Source: Mercenaria mercenaria
Lineage: Eukaryota > Mollusca > Bivalvia > Venerida > Veneridae
DNA length: 64,000 bases
Direction of reading: 5' to 3'
NCBI RefSeq assembly: GCF_021730395.1
Contig: NC_069373.1
Coordinates: forward strand, 14,464,001 to 14,528,000
Shown one piece after another: positions 39,001 through 50,504 of the stretch (the first letter of the stretch is position 1; each line of letters begins with the position of its first letter). The translations under genes and the position numbers were made by a program. The notes beneath the pieces were generated by a model, which worked only from the letters and a program-made list of their open reading frames with translations, was not told the origin of the DNA and searched no databases.

Positions 39001-42000
39001 CCATCGTAATATATTGTCATATTGTACCTAAATGTGTGTATTATATGATGATGAATAAAAAACGAACGCTGCAATATGCTTTATTATTTATTTTCAAACA
39101 TGACATAGATACGAAAATAAAACACAGATAAAACACTAATATAATTATAAGAATTTTGGTGAAGACAGCATCAAATAGAAAGACATGAATAGCAAACATT
39201 TATGAATCATAGTTCAGTACAAGTATTATCAAATATATTGCTTTCCAGTAGCCGACTTAGCTATCCACCCGTTTCCGGGTCCTTTACTAAGTTGTTCAGC
39301 CATGCTAAAGCAGTATGAAAGTTGACATCAGATCTCCAGATTTTATGCAAAAAAAAAGTAAAGACAGACATTGCTCAAATATTTTAGATAATTTTATTCG
39401 TATAAATCAAAGCCCATTAAAGCATTGCAATGAACGAAAGTCACTTTGTTTAATTTGTTTGTCGTATACCGACGCTAATTACATAAGCGTGTGAAAATTA
39501 CGCACGCGCCGGTTAAAGGGGAAGCTTGGCGAATGTCAGGCAGAGGTGTGAAAAACTTTGTAAATACAAGCCATTCCGGCGACAAATTGTCTGTTCGACA
39601 GAATAGGTGTAATTATCACTGTAATTAAGCCAAGGGGACCACCAAATGTGTTCGAGAGTTCGAATTTTCGAAGTTCGAGCGATCCGAGGTAGAACTATAT
39701 AGAATAAAGAAGGAATAAATTCGGGACCGGGCGAAGAGTTCGAGCGATCCCGGGTGTTCGAAAGATCCGAGTTCGAGCCATCGAAGTTTAACTGTATTTC
39801 CATTGCTATTTTACTATCCTACAAACGCGCATCTTACCATCCTACTATCCTTTGAACAAAACAGTATTCCGTATATAACAGATATTGTTGATGTCTGTTT
39901 TGAAAACATAAATGAATCTTAATATAAATGTTTACCTGTAATGGATTTAAGCCACTTCTGTTCCAGTAACCATTTCCTCAGTGCCTGTACAGCACTCTCT
40001 CTGTCTTTGTCATTTAATTCGTGTAATTCATCTTTTGCATTCTTCTTCCCGGCTTCATCTAGTTTACTTACAAATTTAGCATCACCTGTAATGTGATACA
40101 TATCACTGTTGCAGTGCTATTTCAGTTTCATATTTAGAGATGTTAAGTCAACACGGCATGCATAGTGTGCTGGGGTTCAGTCTAAAGATACTGCATGTGG
40201 GAATCAATTTGTTGTTGTTAATGCTGTATTCATTCTTTTAAAGTATCGTAACGGGGCTTTTAAGCATCATGTTGAAATAATTGCTACTCCGACTATCTGA
40301 ACGATTCCCTTTTTAGTAGCCGATAAAAGGCATTATCACGATATCTTGAACATTCAAAATACAATAACTTTATGGTCTATTAAGACGCGCCACAGAATAG
40401 CTGTAATCTTTTGTATTTCCATGACGGTGATTTGCATAAAAAAGAGAAATGAGCCGTGCCATGGGAAAACCAACATAGTGGGTATGCGACCAGCATGGAT
40501 CCAGACCAGCCTGCGCATCCGCGCAGTCTGGTCAGGATCCATGCTGTTCGCTAATAGTTTCTCCAATTCCAATAGGCTTTAAAAGCGAACAGCATGGAGC
40601 CTGACCAGACTGCGCGGATGCGCAGGCTGGTCTGGATCCATGCTGGTCGCATACCCACTATGTTGGTTTTCTCATGGCACGGCTCAAATATACGTATCTA
40701 CTAGCAAACTGACTTTGATATGTATTAGGCCAATACAGTATATAATGTCTATACATTTTATTGAATGACTGAATGAATGTAGCACTATGCACAAAATTTA
40801 ATGTTTTACGCTGAGTTAGATCATACATTGTTTCTGCATGGTAAGAGTTGTTATCTACGTTTTTAAAACTTAAAAGTTCAAATTTTATTGGCAAATCAGC
40901 AAAGTACTTGCCTTTGGCCATATACATTGTAACGGAAATATGGCAAAGACACAATTGTACAAAATCATAACAATATATACATGTACTAATCCCCAATGAT
41001 AACGTGATTCCCGCCGAAACGCGAGGACGAGTCTAATTCATGATAACTGATGAAATAACCATTCATAATGCTTGCACATTACTTGACAAGCATATATTAG
41101 TATTTGTTTCATTTCAAATATCCAGTAAAAGTATATGGCAACATAGCTCAGTGGAATAAAATGCAGACAATGATTGGGTGTAAGCGGATCGTTTTGTGGG
41201 TTCGAATCCTCACGAGGGTTTGTTTTTGTTTTGTTTTTTTTCAGATTTTTGTTTTTGTTTTTCCTATTCGTTTTCATTTTTGCTTCCGTATTTTTGTTTC
41301 TTTCTTTGATGGTTTATTGTCGAGCACGCTTGCGGTGAGCTCGATATAGTCGCCACTTTCTGTGTATGTGCGTGCGTGCGTCTGTCCGATTTTGTCCGGA
41401 CCATAACTTTGACATGCATGGACCAATCTTGTTTAGAGTTCGCAATAATATTTAACTCAATGAGAAGGCGTGTCATGCGCAAACTCCATGTTCCTATCTC
41501 AAAGGTCAAATTGAAGTTTGTCCGGAGCATTTCTCCTTCAGGCATGGTAGGATTTTGATGTTACTTGGCATGAATGTTCACCATTATAAGACGGAGTGTC
41601 ATGCGTAAGAAGCAGGTCCTTAGGTCAAAGGTCCAGGTCGCACTTAGAGGTCAAATGTGCTGGTGGGCTCGACATTCTGCCCGTGGGCATACTTGTATTT
41701 GTATATATGTCTTTATATAACACACTAGTATGTTCATTATTTGCATGGCTACGTGCATGCATTTAATCAATATCATCTTTGTTGTGTAATAAACTCAAAA
41801 ACTATTCTCATCTGCAATATCGCCTTTCGATACCTCTCTGTCGTGTTGTCACAGAGCTCATGAAGGAATCTTAATTTTTATGCAAAAGTGAAATAAAATT
41901 TAAAAAGAAATAAATGTTGATGCTGAGTTTCGAACCCACACGGCAAAAGATCTGTTGAATATGGACTGTATGCTTTACCACTGAGCTAATTCGTAACTGG

Positions 42001-44345
42001 TACAAAAACCTGGAAATATTTAGATTGTAACATTTTAGATAAATGTTGAATTCCCTATGTTCCATTTTAATCTATTTATAGTCATGTTTGTAAATATCAA
42101 GTTATCGTTGGGGCATAGTATAGTGGACGCAACTTGACCCCGATGGTTGACCTTTGCATTATAATACATGATAAGGCACAACCTATTATTGAAAAGGAGT
42201 GTACGTAAAACACGAGCTGCACGAGAAAAAGGAAATAAAAATTTGCGTAAATATAAATTAGTGTATTGGAAAGTTTTAACGGATAAAATGTAAGTAAATA
42301 TACTTTGATACTGCACTGTATACAAACTAATTCAATATAAATATACACGGCTACCCTAAGCACCCTTGATTTCTACAATGAAATAATCGATATGAATAAT
42401 CAGCCTAAGGTCAACCATCGCGGTCAAGTTGCGACTACTATACACATAGATAAATATAGTTTTCTGAGTTTGAGTTTACGAATTAAAAGAAAACTATTTT
42501 CCCTTATGTGTAAGATAGTCACGGACAGTTGATTATGCGCTATAATACATAGCGCATTGATTAACGGTAATAATTTATGAAAAGTGGTCATTCAGCTTTG
42601 CGAGGCGTAACTGTTCACACGTTAAATTTTATATTTAAGTAATGTTTTGACGTTATTGGCAGTGTGAAGTAAGGATAGATGAACTAGTGATTAGTAAATC
42701 GATATATACAAGTTACATTATGAGAGAAATAAGCTTTCATGTTGTTATTAGGCATATGTTTAATGCCAAACATATATTTATATGTATAAATGTATTGAAT
42801 ATTATGAATTGTTGTAATAATATGGTTAAAATTGTGTATTTTTCATGTTGCGCCTCGCAAATGCTTCGTATATGACGATTATCAAATAATAATCTGAAAT
42901 GTTATTTGTAGTTAGAGTTATTATTTTTGGTAAGGTTCGTAATGTACGTGACGTTATGGTCACGTTAGGGAACAATAATTTTACTAGAAAACAGTAATAT
43001 TTGAAAGGGTATTTTACGTTGAAGCATAGCTTCTTTTATGAATTCACAATGTTTAAGAGATGTTTCTTTTTCATACCTGACATAACAGATAAGAATTTAT
43101 TTAAAGAGGGCCAAGAAATATTGCCCAGATAATTACGTCTTATGTCTCTATATTTGTCACAACAGATGAAATATTGGTGCCAGAGTTTTGGCCCTTGTGT
43201 CATAATGATGTGGGTGATGATGTGCTGCAATTATTTTAAGTTTGAATCAAATCTGTTTGGTAATAACAGATAGAGAGTGATGTGCATCAAAACTTTAACC
43301 TGAAATTCTATGTACAAAGGGGACATAATTCATGAAAAATTGGTGCCAGAATTATGGACCTTGAGTCATATGATGTGGGTGATGATGTGGAACAACTGTT
43401 GTAAGTTTGAATCAAATCCATTTAGTTATAACTGAGATTGAGTGAAAGTGCACCAAAACTTTAACCTGAAATTTCAAGTAAAAAGGGTGCATAATTCATG
43501 AAAAATTGGTGCCAGAGTTATGGACCTTGTGTCATATGATGTGGGTGATGATGTGGAACAACTTTTTAAAATTTGAATAAAATCCATGTAGTACTAACTG
43601 AGATAGAGTGAAAATGCACCAAAACTTTAACCTGAAATTCTATGTAAAAAGGGGGAATAAATTATAAAATATTGATGTGAGAGTTATGGCCTTTAAGCCA
43701 GATGATGTGGGTGATGAGGAATAACTATTTTAAGTTAAAAGCAAATCCGTCAAGTAATTACAGAGATAAGGAGAAAAAAGAGAAGGTGCATAGAAACTTT
43801 AACCAAGGTGTGGACGAGGAAAGACGCCGACGCCGACGCCGACGCCGTGGTGAGTAGGATAGCTCTCCACGTACTTCGTACAGTCGAGCTAAAAACGTAT
43901 TCAGCGGCACTTTTTATGTGTTTTTTTTATATCATAATCAAGTAAAGGCATAAATTTCATAAAGCTATGCTACGCAAAAACCTTAATGGTTTTCACTCTT
44001 CCGCTGGCTGTTTTACCTGTATCTGTGTCGTAATTAAGGTCAAATTATAGCACACACTATATATACATGAAGGCAGTATATATAATGTAACAGGATGCGG
44101 CTATGTCAAATACCATCGGTAATACTGAAGTCATATGTTTAAGTAACTATGTATATATAAACGTATCTACAGGTTAAAAAATCTTTTATCTGCCATGGTT
44201 CGTGTTTATTGTACCTTATTTAAACATAAACATTCTAACTATCATAGTTTTATTCAAGACTATTTATTACGTGTTTAAAACAAATAAAAAGTTTTATCAA
44301 AATACAATTGATCTGTTAAATTAACTCACCAGGTTCAACAGCCAT
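32999..44345 (-). CDS. CRAL-TRIO / alpha-tocopherol transfer protein-like gene, copy B (complete, eight exons)
   Basis: Coding exons are 44330-44345, 39936-40085, 37972-38131, 35908-35969, 34344-34549, 34006-34116, 33288-33411 and 32999-33144, all GT/AG. They total 975 nt, encoding 324 aa plus TGA. The first seven exon lengths (16, 150, 160, 62, 206, 111, 124) equal those of copy A. Domains: charged N-terminal helix (residues about 6-50), CRAL-TRIO N-terminal region (about 55-108, FLLRFIRTRKYSQLGARETL), and lipid-binding domain (about 110-275, with YCPKGYDRHGRRVIF, CDWLAYDENAQVNGVVFVSD and LPMRFKAFHMYKMPVF). A basic patch KFKDR precedes MHSHG. The C-terminal tail (RDMNQPEFRKYMLD to KLNVD) is longer than in vertebrate TTPA. 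Role: cytosolic transfer of a hydrophobic ligand; the ligand is unknown. The first exon exists in two versions (see 46997-47012). Confidence 0.93.
33480..33845. repeat. degenerate minisatellite in intron 6 of copy B
   Basis: Recurring GCGTACGTGTTATCA and CAATGGATGGGCA-like words at about 30-40-bp spacing (for example CACTGGATGGGCACT and TGTTATCACTGAACGGGCA). Non-coding. Confidence 0.6.
36310..36445. repeat. block shared with the upstream flank of copy A
   Basis: Counterpart of 5510-5720, in intron 3 of copy B: TTTGTCCTGCAG, GCCCTACGTAGAGT and CCAAGTGTAAATCC in the same order. Confidence 0.5.
38392..39873. mobile_element. TIR element in intron 2 of copy B, host of a second element
   Basis: Left TACGGAATACTGTTTTGTCC is matched by right CAAAACAGTATTCCGTA. 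Inside both ends are inverted runs of CCTACCATC-like units (38418-38590 and 39820-39850, plus inverted units at 38806-38860). The interior is largely the second element at 38872-39794. No coding sequence. Confidence 0.65.
38872..39794. mobile_element. Tc1/mariner-type (TA target) non-autonomous element
   Basis: Begins CAGTCGAACTTCGATGGCTC and ends with the near reverse complement GAGCCATCGAAGTTTAACTG, flanked by TA on both sides. Internal inverted words (TTCGAGCCATCC, GTTCGAGCGATC) extend the inverted repeat. The TIR start and TA target fit the mariner/pogo group. The 923 bp contain no transposase. Confidence 0.75.
40451..40685. mobile_element. foldback MITE, copy 2, in intron 1 of copy B
   Basis: Palindrome with ends GAGCCGTGCCATGGGAAAAC and its near-exact reverse complement. 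Nested inverted words CCAGACCAGCCTGCGCATCC and CAGGATCCATGCTGTTCGC. Same family as 9683-9893. Confidence 0.88.
41140..41995. repeat. repeat with tRNA-like sequences at both ends in opposite orientation
   Basis: The plus-strand end (41148-41222) reads ATAGCTCAGTGGAATAAAATGC, then GTGGGTTCGAATCCTCAC. The minus-strand end (41990-41925) reads TTAGCTCAGTGGTAAAGC, then GTGTGGGTTCGAAACTCA. The middle matches 14150-14390 but is split by about 370 bp of another repeat (41327-41695, from GTCGAGCACGCTTGCGG to GGGCATACTTG). Lies in intron 1 of copy B. Confidence 0.65.
42119..42442. mobile_element. short TIR element (MITE), about 324 bp
   Basis: Left TATAGTGGACGCAACTTGAC continuing to CGATGGTTGACCTT is matched inverted at the right end by AAGGTCAACCATCG to GTTGCGACTACTATA. 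The inverted repeats are about 37 bp. TA at both edges suggests a Tc1/mariner-type target. Confidence 0.7.
43100..43884 (+). repeat. tandem array, 166-bp unit, in intron 1 of copy B
   Basis: Landmark GGTGCCAGAGTTATGGACC at about 43176, 43342 and 43508, with a degenerate fourth copy. Units also carry GATGTGGGTGATGATGTGG, GTTTGAATCAAATCCAT and ACTTTAACCTGAAATTCTA. It ends in CGCCGACGCCGACGCCG and then GAGCTATCC-type sequence before GTACAGTCGAGCTAAAA at about 43884. The array at 60212-61850 has the same end, inverted. Confidence 0.85.
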
Positions 44346-44480
44346 TTCGTGCCGAATAATTAAAATCCGTGTATTCTATATAAATTAGTGTCTAGATAAT
44401 GTTTCCTAATAAGGTCACACACAGCGGTCAATAATTCATCACAATTTTCTATAGCATTGCATATGGAACACAGGTAGATC
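43905..44480 (-). repeat. proximal copy of the duplicated first-exon/promoter block
   Basis: Near-identical to 46590-47160 over about 570 bp, covering the start of intron 1, exon 1 (44330-44345) and about 135 bp upstream of the ATG. The duplicated interval carries the whole signal set needed for a first exon: ATG, phase-1 GT donor and the upstream flank. Confidence 0.8.
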
Positions 44481-45375
44481 TATAGCTGATCAATACGAAA
44501 GAAAAAGTGCTTTCAACCATCATGTTGAAATAATTTCTACGCTGACTATCAGAACTGTTTCTGTTTTAGTACATGATAAAAGAATTATCAAGATATCTTG
44601 AACATTCAAAATACAGTTTATGGTCTTGAAAGGTTTGCGTTATCTGATGTGTTCCTCTTATTTTATGATTAGTTTAATGCACTTAACAATTTTTAACACA
44701 CTAGAAATTTTTTAACCTTTTTTGAAATTTTGTTGACAATCAAATACGACATTGTCTTGTATAAGTAGTTCAAGTAAAGACTTACCTTCTCACACCTATT
44801 TCAAAAGATGTATTCTTTCAGTCTCCGGCTGAAATTTGGATTTTATTCCGCTCCATTAGAGATGTTTATATTTTCCTAATGAATGAAACTATACGTTGAT
44901 GACATTGTTATATTTTGTCAGAATACCAATATTTCATTAATAACATATTTCAAAGTTTTAAAGGAAAACGTTAGGTATTTCAGTGTCTTTTTAAGATAAA
45001 GACTTTTCATTTAAAAAATGATGCAGATGTGTTAATTAACATTATATCTTTCATAATAATACAGTGTTTTACCATATAAATTGTTTTACAAAACTACAGC
45101 ACTTTCAACTTTCGCCTCCCATATTTTGTAGGTCACTATTTTTCATAAAAAATGTTGTAACTAATTAATTTCAGCGAAAAATATTATAATTCTTGTATTT
45201 TTCCTCTATTTATGTGCTTAGGTATTGAGCATGACATGGTTTACCATTCCAAGAGTTAGCAGTTTCTCAGAAATTTTCATATAGATGAAGAAGGAATTAT
45301 TGGAAGTGGCCACATTTTTCTAATTTTTAACTTATTTTGGATAAAAAGAATTTCTGCAAAGTTGTATCACCCAAT

Positions 45376-46344
45376 CACGGGTGGTAAACGCGCAATCCAA
45401 TTCCCACTGGGAATACGCTAAAAATGGGTTGCGCGACTTCCGGTGCTGGTGTTGCGCATCAATATATACAAAATCGAGGTAGGTGGGTTTTTGTTTTTGT
45501 AAATAATTACACATTTACGAGTGCTTTCGGAAAAAGCAAAATGCTATTCGACACAAAAATGAATAAGGATCATATATGTGAAATACCAACTTATTAATTT
45601 AAGAATCAGCTCTGTTATCACGAAAACTCTGATGGCTCGGGCTGTCAAAAAAGCATGGAATCATGAAAAATGCAAATTTTCTAACTCTTGTGCCTTCTTT
45701 CTGGAAATGTGACGCTTCGAATGATCAAACACGTGTAAAACAGTCATGAATATTACATACACTTGAATGAAATGTTGCTTTTGGGAGAAAGATTGGCAAA
45801 AAAATAATCGGGAATGGGGTTGCGCCCCGGGAATGGAGTTGCGCGTATACATTATACACATTATGATGTATATGAGCAACTCCATTCTCGGTGCGCAACC
45901 CCATTCCCGATGATTATTTTGTCAATTATGTCCCCGTAAGCAGGATTTGAAACAAATAATTTTGATATTCGTTACTTTATAACAGTTGAGTTATCATAAA
46001 AAGCATCAGATGTCCTCAGATTAGGCATATGAGGTCAAAAACTTCCATTTTTGTTGATTTCATACTTTTTTTCACGTTTCGTGTCGCCAGAGTTTTTTGT
46101 GATAATAGAGCCGAATCATAACTTACAAACCAGATATTTTACACATATGATGTATTATCATATTTGTGTCGAATAGCATTTTGCTTTTTTCGAGAAAATT
46201 TATTCTTGTCTCATACTAAGCAAAATCATAACTTCACATACCTCAATTTCGTCTTTTTTTACGCGCAACACCAGCACCGGACGTTGCGCAACCCATTTTA
46301 AGCGTATTCCCGGCGGGAATTGGATTGCGCGTTTACCACCCGTG
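45376..46344. mobile_element. long-inverted-repeat element, 969 bp
   Basis: Ends CACGGGTGGTAAACGCGCAA and its reverse complement, flanked by CCAAT on both sides (45371-45375 and 46345-46349). GCAACACCAGCACCGG-type words recur inverted, and the centre (45805-45925) is itself a palindrome of GGGAATGGGGTTGCGC sequence. No coding sequence. It lies between the two versions of copy B exon 1. Confidence 0.75.
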
Positions 46345-46996
46345 CCAATACAGAATATTATTAAGATTAATAAGCAAAGTGTTTTGGATGAATTTATTGA
46401 TTCCTGACTAAGCTAAAGACACTTTCCACTTTAAAAAGCTTTGTTGACAATAGGGGTCAAGGTCACTGAAATACCTAAATACGTTCTCCATACTGCAGTT
46501 AGAAAATAAATATACTTAGTACCCGTTCAACAGTCGAAGGGAGATAATTAAGCTGTCATGACTTAATTTATTTACAGTTTTATAAAAAAAAGTATTCAGC
46601 GGCACTTTTTATATATTTTTTTATATCACAATCAAGTAAAGGCATACATTTCATAAAGCTATGCTCCGCAAAACCTTATCACTCTTCCGCTGACTGTTTT
46701 ACCTGTATATCTGTACGCGTGTCGTAAGGTCAAATTATAGTACACACTATATCTATACATGAACAGATGGAGGCAGTATATATACATGTAACAGGATGTG
46801 GCTATGTCAATTACCATCGGTAATACTGACTATGTCTTATGTTTAAGTAACTTAAAGTATCTACAGGTTAAAAGAGAACTTTCATGTTAAGTCAGAAGTG
46901 TTCATTATACCTTATTTCAAATATAAACATTCTAACTACATTTTGTATTATGTTTATAAAAGTTTCATCAAAATACAAACTGTTAAATTAACTCAC

Positions 46997-47012
46997 CAGG
47001 TTCAACAGCCAT
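46997..47012 (-). CDS. second version of copy B exon 1 (MAVEPG)
   Basis: ATG at 47012, 16 coding nt, then donor GTGAGT at 46996. Sequence and phase are identical to the exon at 44330-44345, so it could splice in frame to the exon at 39936-40085. Either an alternative promoter and first exon of copy B or the remnant of a third gene copy. The surrounding block 46590-47160 is duplicated. Confidence 0.55.
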
Positions 47013-47164
47013 TTCGTGCAGAATAATTAAAATCCGTATATTCTCTACAATTAAAATTTAAGTCTAGATAGTGTTTCCTTAACGGTCACTTGTCAATAAT
47101 TCGTCATACTTTTTTATAGTATTGCATATCGGATACATTATAGCTAATCAATATACGAAAGAGT

Positions 47165-48898
47165 AGGTAGTCTAAACGAAAAGCCCTATGGGTAAATTAT
47201 GTAGTATCTCTTGAATGCACAGCGCAGTACTGTGGTTTTTGTTGAGCTTTTGAACCGACTGAAGATAACATATGCATATACTAAAATAAACGTATTAAAG
47301 CGGATATTATGCAATTGAAAAGGGTATTGACTATGAAAAGTTCCTGTGTAGAATGTCACATACATAAAGAGGAAAAGAAATCTTTGGAGAATTTTGTTTT
47401 TCAACTTTTTAACAAAAAGTTGCAAAACTGCGCTTTTTATGCTTTAAACATGGTCACTGATGTTAGAAATCAACTTACAGATGCTCTAAAGGCATAACAC
47501 TCTTATTTGTATTCATTTCCGAAAAGTCTCGCTTAATAAAAAATATCCACGCCCCCCCCCCCCCACCCCACAAAAAAAATTCCGACCTACCTACCCTAAG
47601 TTTTTGAGCATGTTACCGGAAACACAGAATATTTTTAGGCCTTACAAGTGGTTGCATGGGTTGAAAGGAGGAAAGAAGCATACGTACAGAAAAGACTGGC
47701 AGATATCGTAGTTCACAGCACAACTAAAACGCAGAAAAAAGTACATAAGCAAGTGCAACAAAGCAAAATAAAAACAAATCTAAACTTACTCCATTAACTG
47801 CGAGTAAAATAGAAATTTTACAAAATCATACACAGCACACTGGTATTGGCTAAATCTAGAGATTACACACAAGTTTAACCCACATGCCGAGGTTCAAAGA
47901 AGAGGGGCACAGGCACACACGAATTAATCCACCGATAGTTATTCGAGTTACGTGACTTCGTATATTACATTTGTTTTCTTGGAAAAGACGGTGTAGACCT
48001 TGATAGGCTGAACCAAGTGTGTCAGTCTTCATTAGTTATAGGTATTTTTATCATTTTTTAAAAAAATTATGTGTGATAGGATTAAGCTGTTTTTCAATGT
48101 AAGTCAAGAACACACTCTAATTTACATTAACTGTACATGTATATATACTCGTGTATAAAACAGGTATTAATGCTCAAATAGTTAATATTTAATCTACTAA
48201 TGATCTAAACCAAATATAAAAATACAAAAATAGAATTATTTCACTGACATTGCATTTTGCTGACTCTTTCGATCTAGATGATTCCTTTGTCTTTCGGGTC
48301 AAGCACTGTTTCAGAGACGCTGATGGCGCGATTCAAGGAGCATACCACTTTCTTCATAACCAGTTTGTCCGAGGATCCGTTTTTGATGAAAGTTTGGCGA
48401 GGTCATGTGTGTTGAAGAACGCCATCAGTCAAAGACGATCTTCTTTGCTTTCTTTGAGAAGACGGTGTAGACCTTGATAGGCTACGACGCGAGTTCTGGA
48501 CATTGTTGGTTCACCAAGTGTGTCTGATAAGTCTTCGTTAGTTATAGGTATCTTTATCATTTTTAAATTTATGTGTGATAGGATTAACATTTCTTCAATG
48601 TAAGTAAAGAACGCACTCTAATTTACTTATTAAAACTGAACATGCATATATACTCGCATATGTAACAGGTATCAGTGCTCAAACAGTTAATATTTAATTT
48701 ACCAATGATCCAAAACAAAATTACATGCATGGTCAACCTGTGTTATGTCATTATGTCTTTCTAATAAACTAAAATTTAGACTGATATGCGAATACAGTTT
48801 ATATAAAGTGTTTCTCCCTTTTAACATTTTAGGTGACCTCGATCAACTTATGTATCAGAAGAATTTCGTTGATCGGAGCCTGTGATTTTTTTCCCTAG
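47165..48898. other. intergenic stretch with a local 260-bp duplication
   Basis: 47980-48240 and 48450-48725 are diverged copies (both contain AAGACGGTGTAGACCTTGAT, GTTATAGGTAT and ATGTGTGATAGGATTAA). A C-run lies at 47552-47566. Open frames at 47309-47497 and 48250-48477 have no recognisable domain. The second could be an upstream exon of the gene ending at 49059, but I cannot support a junction. Confidence 0.4.
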
Positions 48899-49059
48899 GA
48901 CAGTTGGTAGCCTTATCAGTTGTACAAGAAGAGTCCGGTCTTCCCGTGTTTGCCGATGGCGTGGTTTACAAAATCCTTGTACGGTCGCAAATAGGAATTA
49001 AGCCGAATGACCTTCGTCAAGATATAAGAGATCTGATCGACAACGCAACTACTGGCTGA
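48899..49059 (+). CDS. terminal coding exon of an unrecognised gene
   Basis: A pyrimidine-rich acceptor (TTTTTTTCCCTAG) ends at 48898. The exon then reads 2 nt plus 52 codons to TGA at 49057-49059 (QLVALSVVQEESGLPVFADG ... DLRQDIRDLIDNATTG). A canonical AATAAA follows at 49104-49109, about 45 nt past the stop, the normal arrangement for a last exon. The peptide is protein-like (balanced hydrophobic and charged residues, ending in a predicted helix). I do not recognise the family. The upstream exon or exons were not identified; this may be a retained tail of a partial gene. Confidence 0.45.
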
Positions 49060-49103
49060 AATAACAATACAGTTATGGTCTCATCAATGTACTCTATGCG
49101 TTC

Positions 49104-49109
49104 AATAAA
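49104..49109 (+). promoter_or_regulatory. poly(A) signal AATAAA
   Basis: Exact hexamer 45 nt past the stop codon of the exon ending at 49059. Confidence 0.45.
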
Positions 49110-49417
49110 GACATCTGATATTAATACATATACAGTTATGTATTAAAAGTGCGATGACCGCCAAAATTTCATTTGCTAATTATCGTACCTAGTTCTTTTC
49201 ACATAACTACTTTTGCATCATTTAAGCATCTTTTTGTAATCCTTTGCTGGTTTCTATTATTGTTTTACATGACAAAATATTTGCATTCTTGTGTAAAATG
49301 TGCAACATTTGTAAGGAGCAAGTATACAGCGGTAATGGGTGGGTTCTGGGTACAATTACACTGACAAAACATAAGAGGCAATAAACAGTGCATGTTGAGT
49401 ACAATACTGAATTCATC

Positions 49418-50504
49418 AGGAGCGTCGGAAGTGGGGCCGCAGGGGCCGCGGTCGCGGCCCCAATAATTTGCCCAAAAACGATTTTTTGTAAACAATACAC
49501 GCTGTCCAGAGCAATGTGTTACCGTGGTGACGGTGACACATCGGGGGGTGTTAATTGGAGTCATACAACACGTGTCCGTGATTGGACTTAATTACGCATG
49601 AAAAAATCAGCATGTTTTTAATTGGCATGTCTTTAGATAATGTTACGTTTAAGCTATACCCGCCGCAAAGATCTAAAGTATTAACTATTAAAATTCAGAA
49701 AAATAATTATCATGTTTTTATTTAATGAAAGAGGTAAATGTTAAGATTTATCACACCGCTAAGATGTAAGGAATTAATACATAAATGTTTTTTACCCGAA
49801 AAATTATTGTCAGTACATTAAATACAAAAAAAAACATACATGCATTCCTTGTATTGCGTTATACATATTAATTCTGATAAGATTCATTAAACTTTATTTG
49901 CTTATAGTCCATGTAAATAGTAAGGAAAATACTGAAGACTCAGGGGCGTCGGCATTGTGGGGCCGCAGGGGCCGCGACCGCGGCCCCAATAATTTGCCCA
50001 AAAAACGATTTTTGTAAATTCATAAGTGGAGTCGCAGGTCCGCGGACCCAATATTTTGTATAGTATATTAAATTTTGCTTCGCGTTAAACAATACACGCT
50101 GTGCCAGATTTTAAAGGGAATAATTACAAAATTGTTGTTTAAAAAAAAATGATATTTCAACAAAAATAACAATGAATGTAACATGAATGATTATTGTTCA
50201 ATACATTAAATACAAAGAAAAAAAAAAAAAAAAAACATACATGCATTCTTTGTATATGCGTATACATTATTAATCTGATAAGATTTATTAAACTTTATAT
50301 TGCTTATACGTCATTAAATAGTAAGAAAATACTGGAACTGAGATGCGATTCAGTACCCTTAAAATGCACCAGAACTCGCCATTTATGATCCTGTTTTAAA
50401 AAAAATTTCAGGGGGAGGTCCCCCTTACCCCCCTTACGGGAGGGGGATGCCCCCTCCCGTACCTACCCCCCTCGCGGCCCCAATATCAAACACCTTCCGA
50501 CGCC
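49418..50504. repeat. GC-rich repeat, one full copy and one fragment
   Basis: 49418-49500 and 49942-50000 share GGGGCCGCAGGGGCCGCG, CGCGGCCCCAATAATTTGCC and CAAAAACGATTTTTGTAAA. The second copy runs to CCTTCCGACGCC at 50504, inverted relative to the GGCGTCGGAAG-type start, with a GGGGGAGGTCCCCC palindromic stretch near its end. Much richer in GC than its surroundings. No protein-coding evidence. Confidence 0.6.

Noticed and set aside
43100-43884. CRISPR-like or satellite protein-coding repeat
   Set aside because: Units are about 166 bp without spacer/repeat structure, in a eukaryotic intron, with stops in all frames.
48250-48477. 75-codon frame as a gene (considered as a histone-like or upstream exon)
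   Set aside because: No family resemblance on either strand, and part of it lies in a locally duplicated non-coding block.
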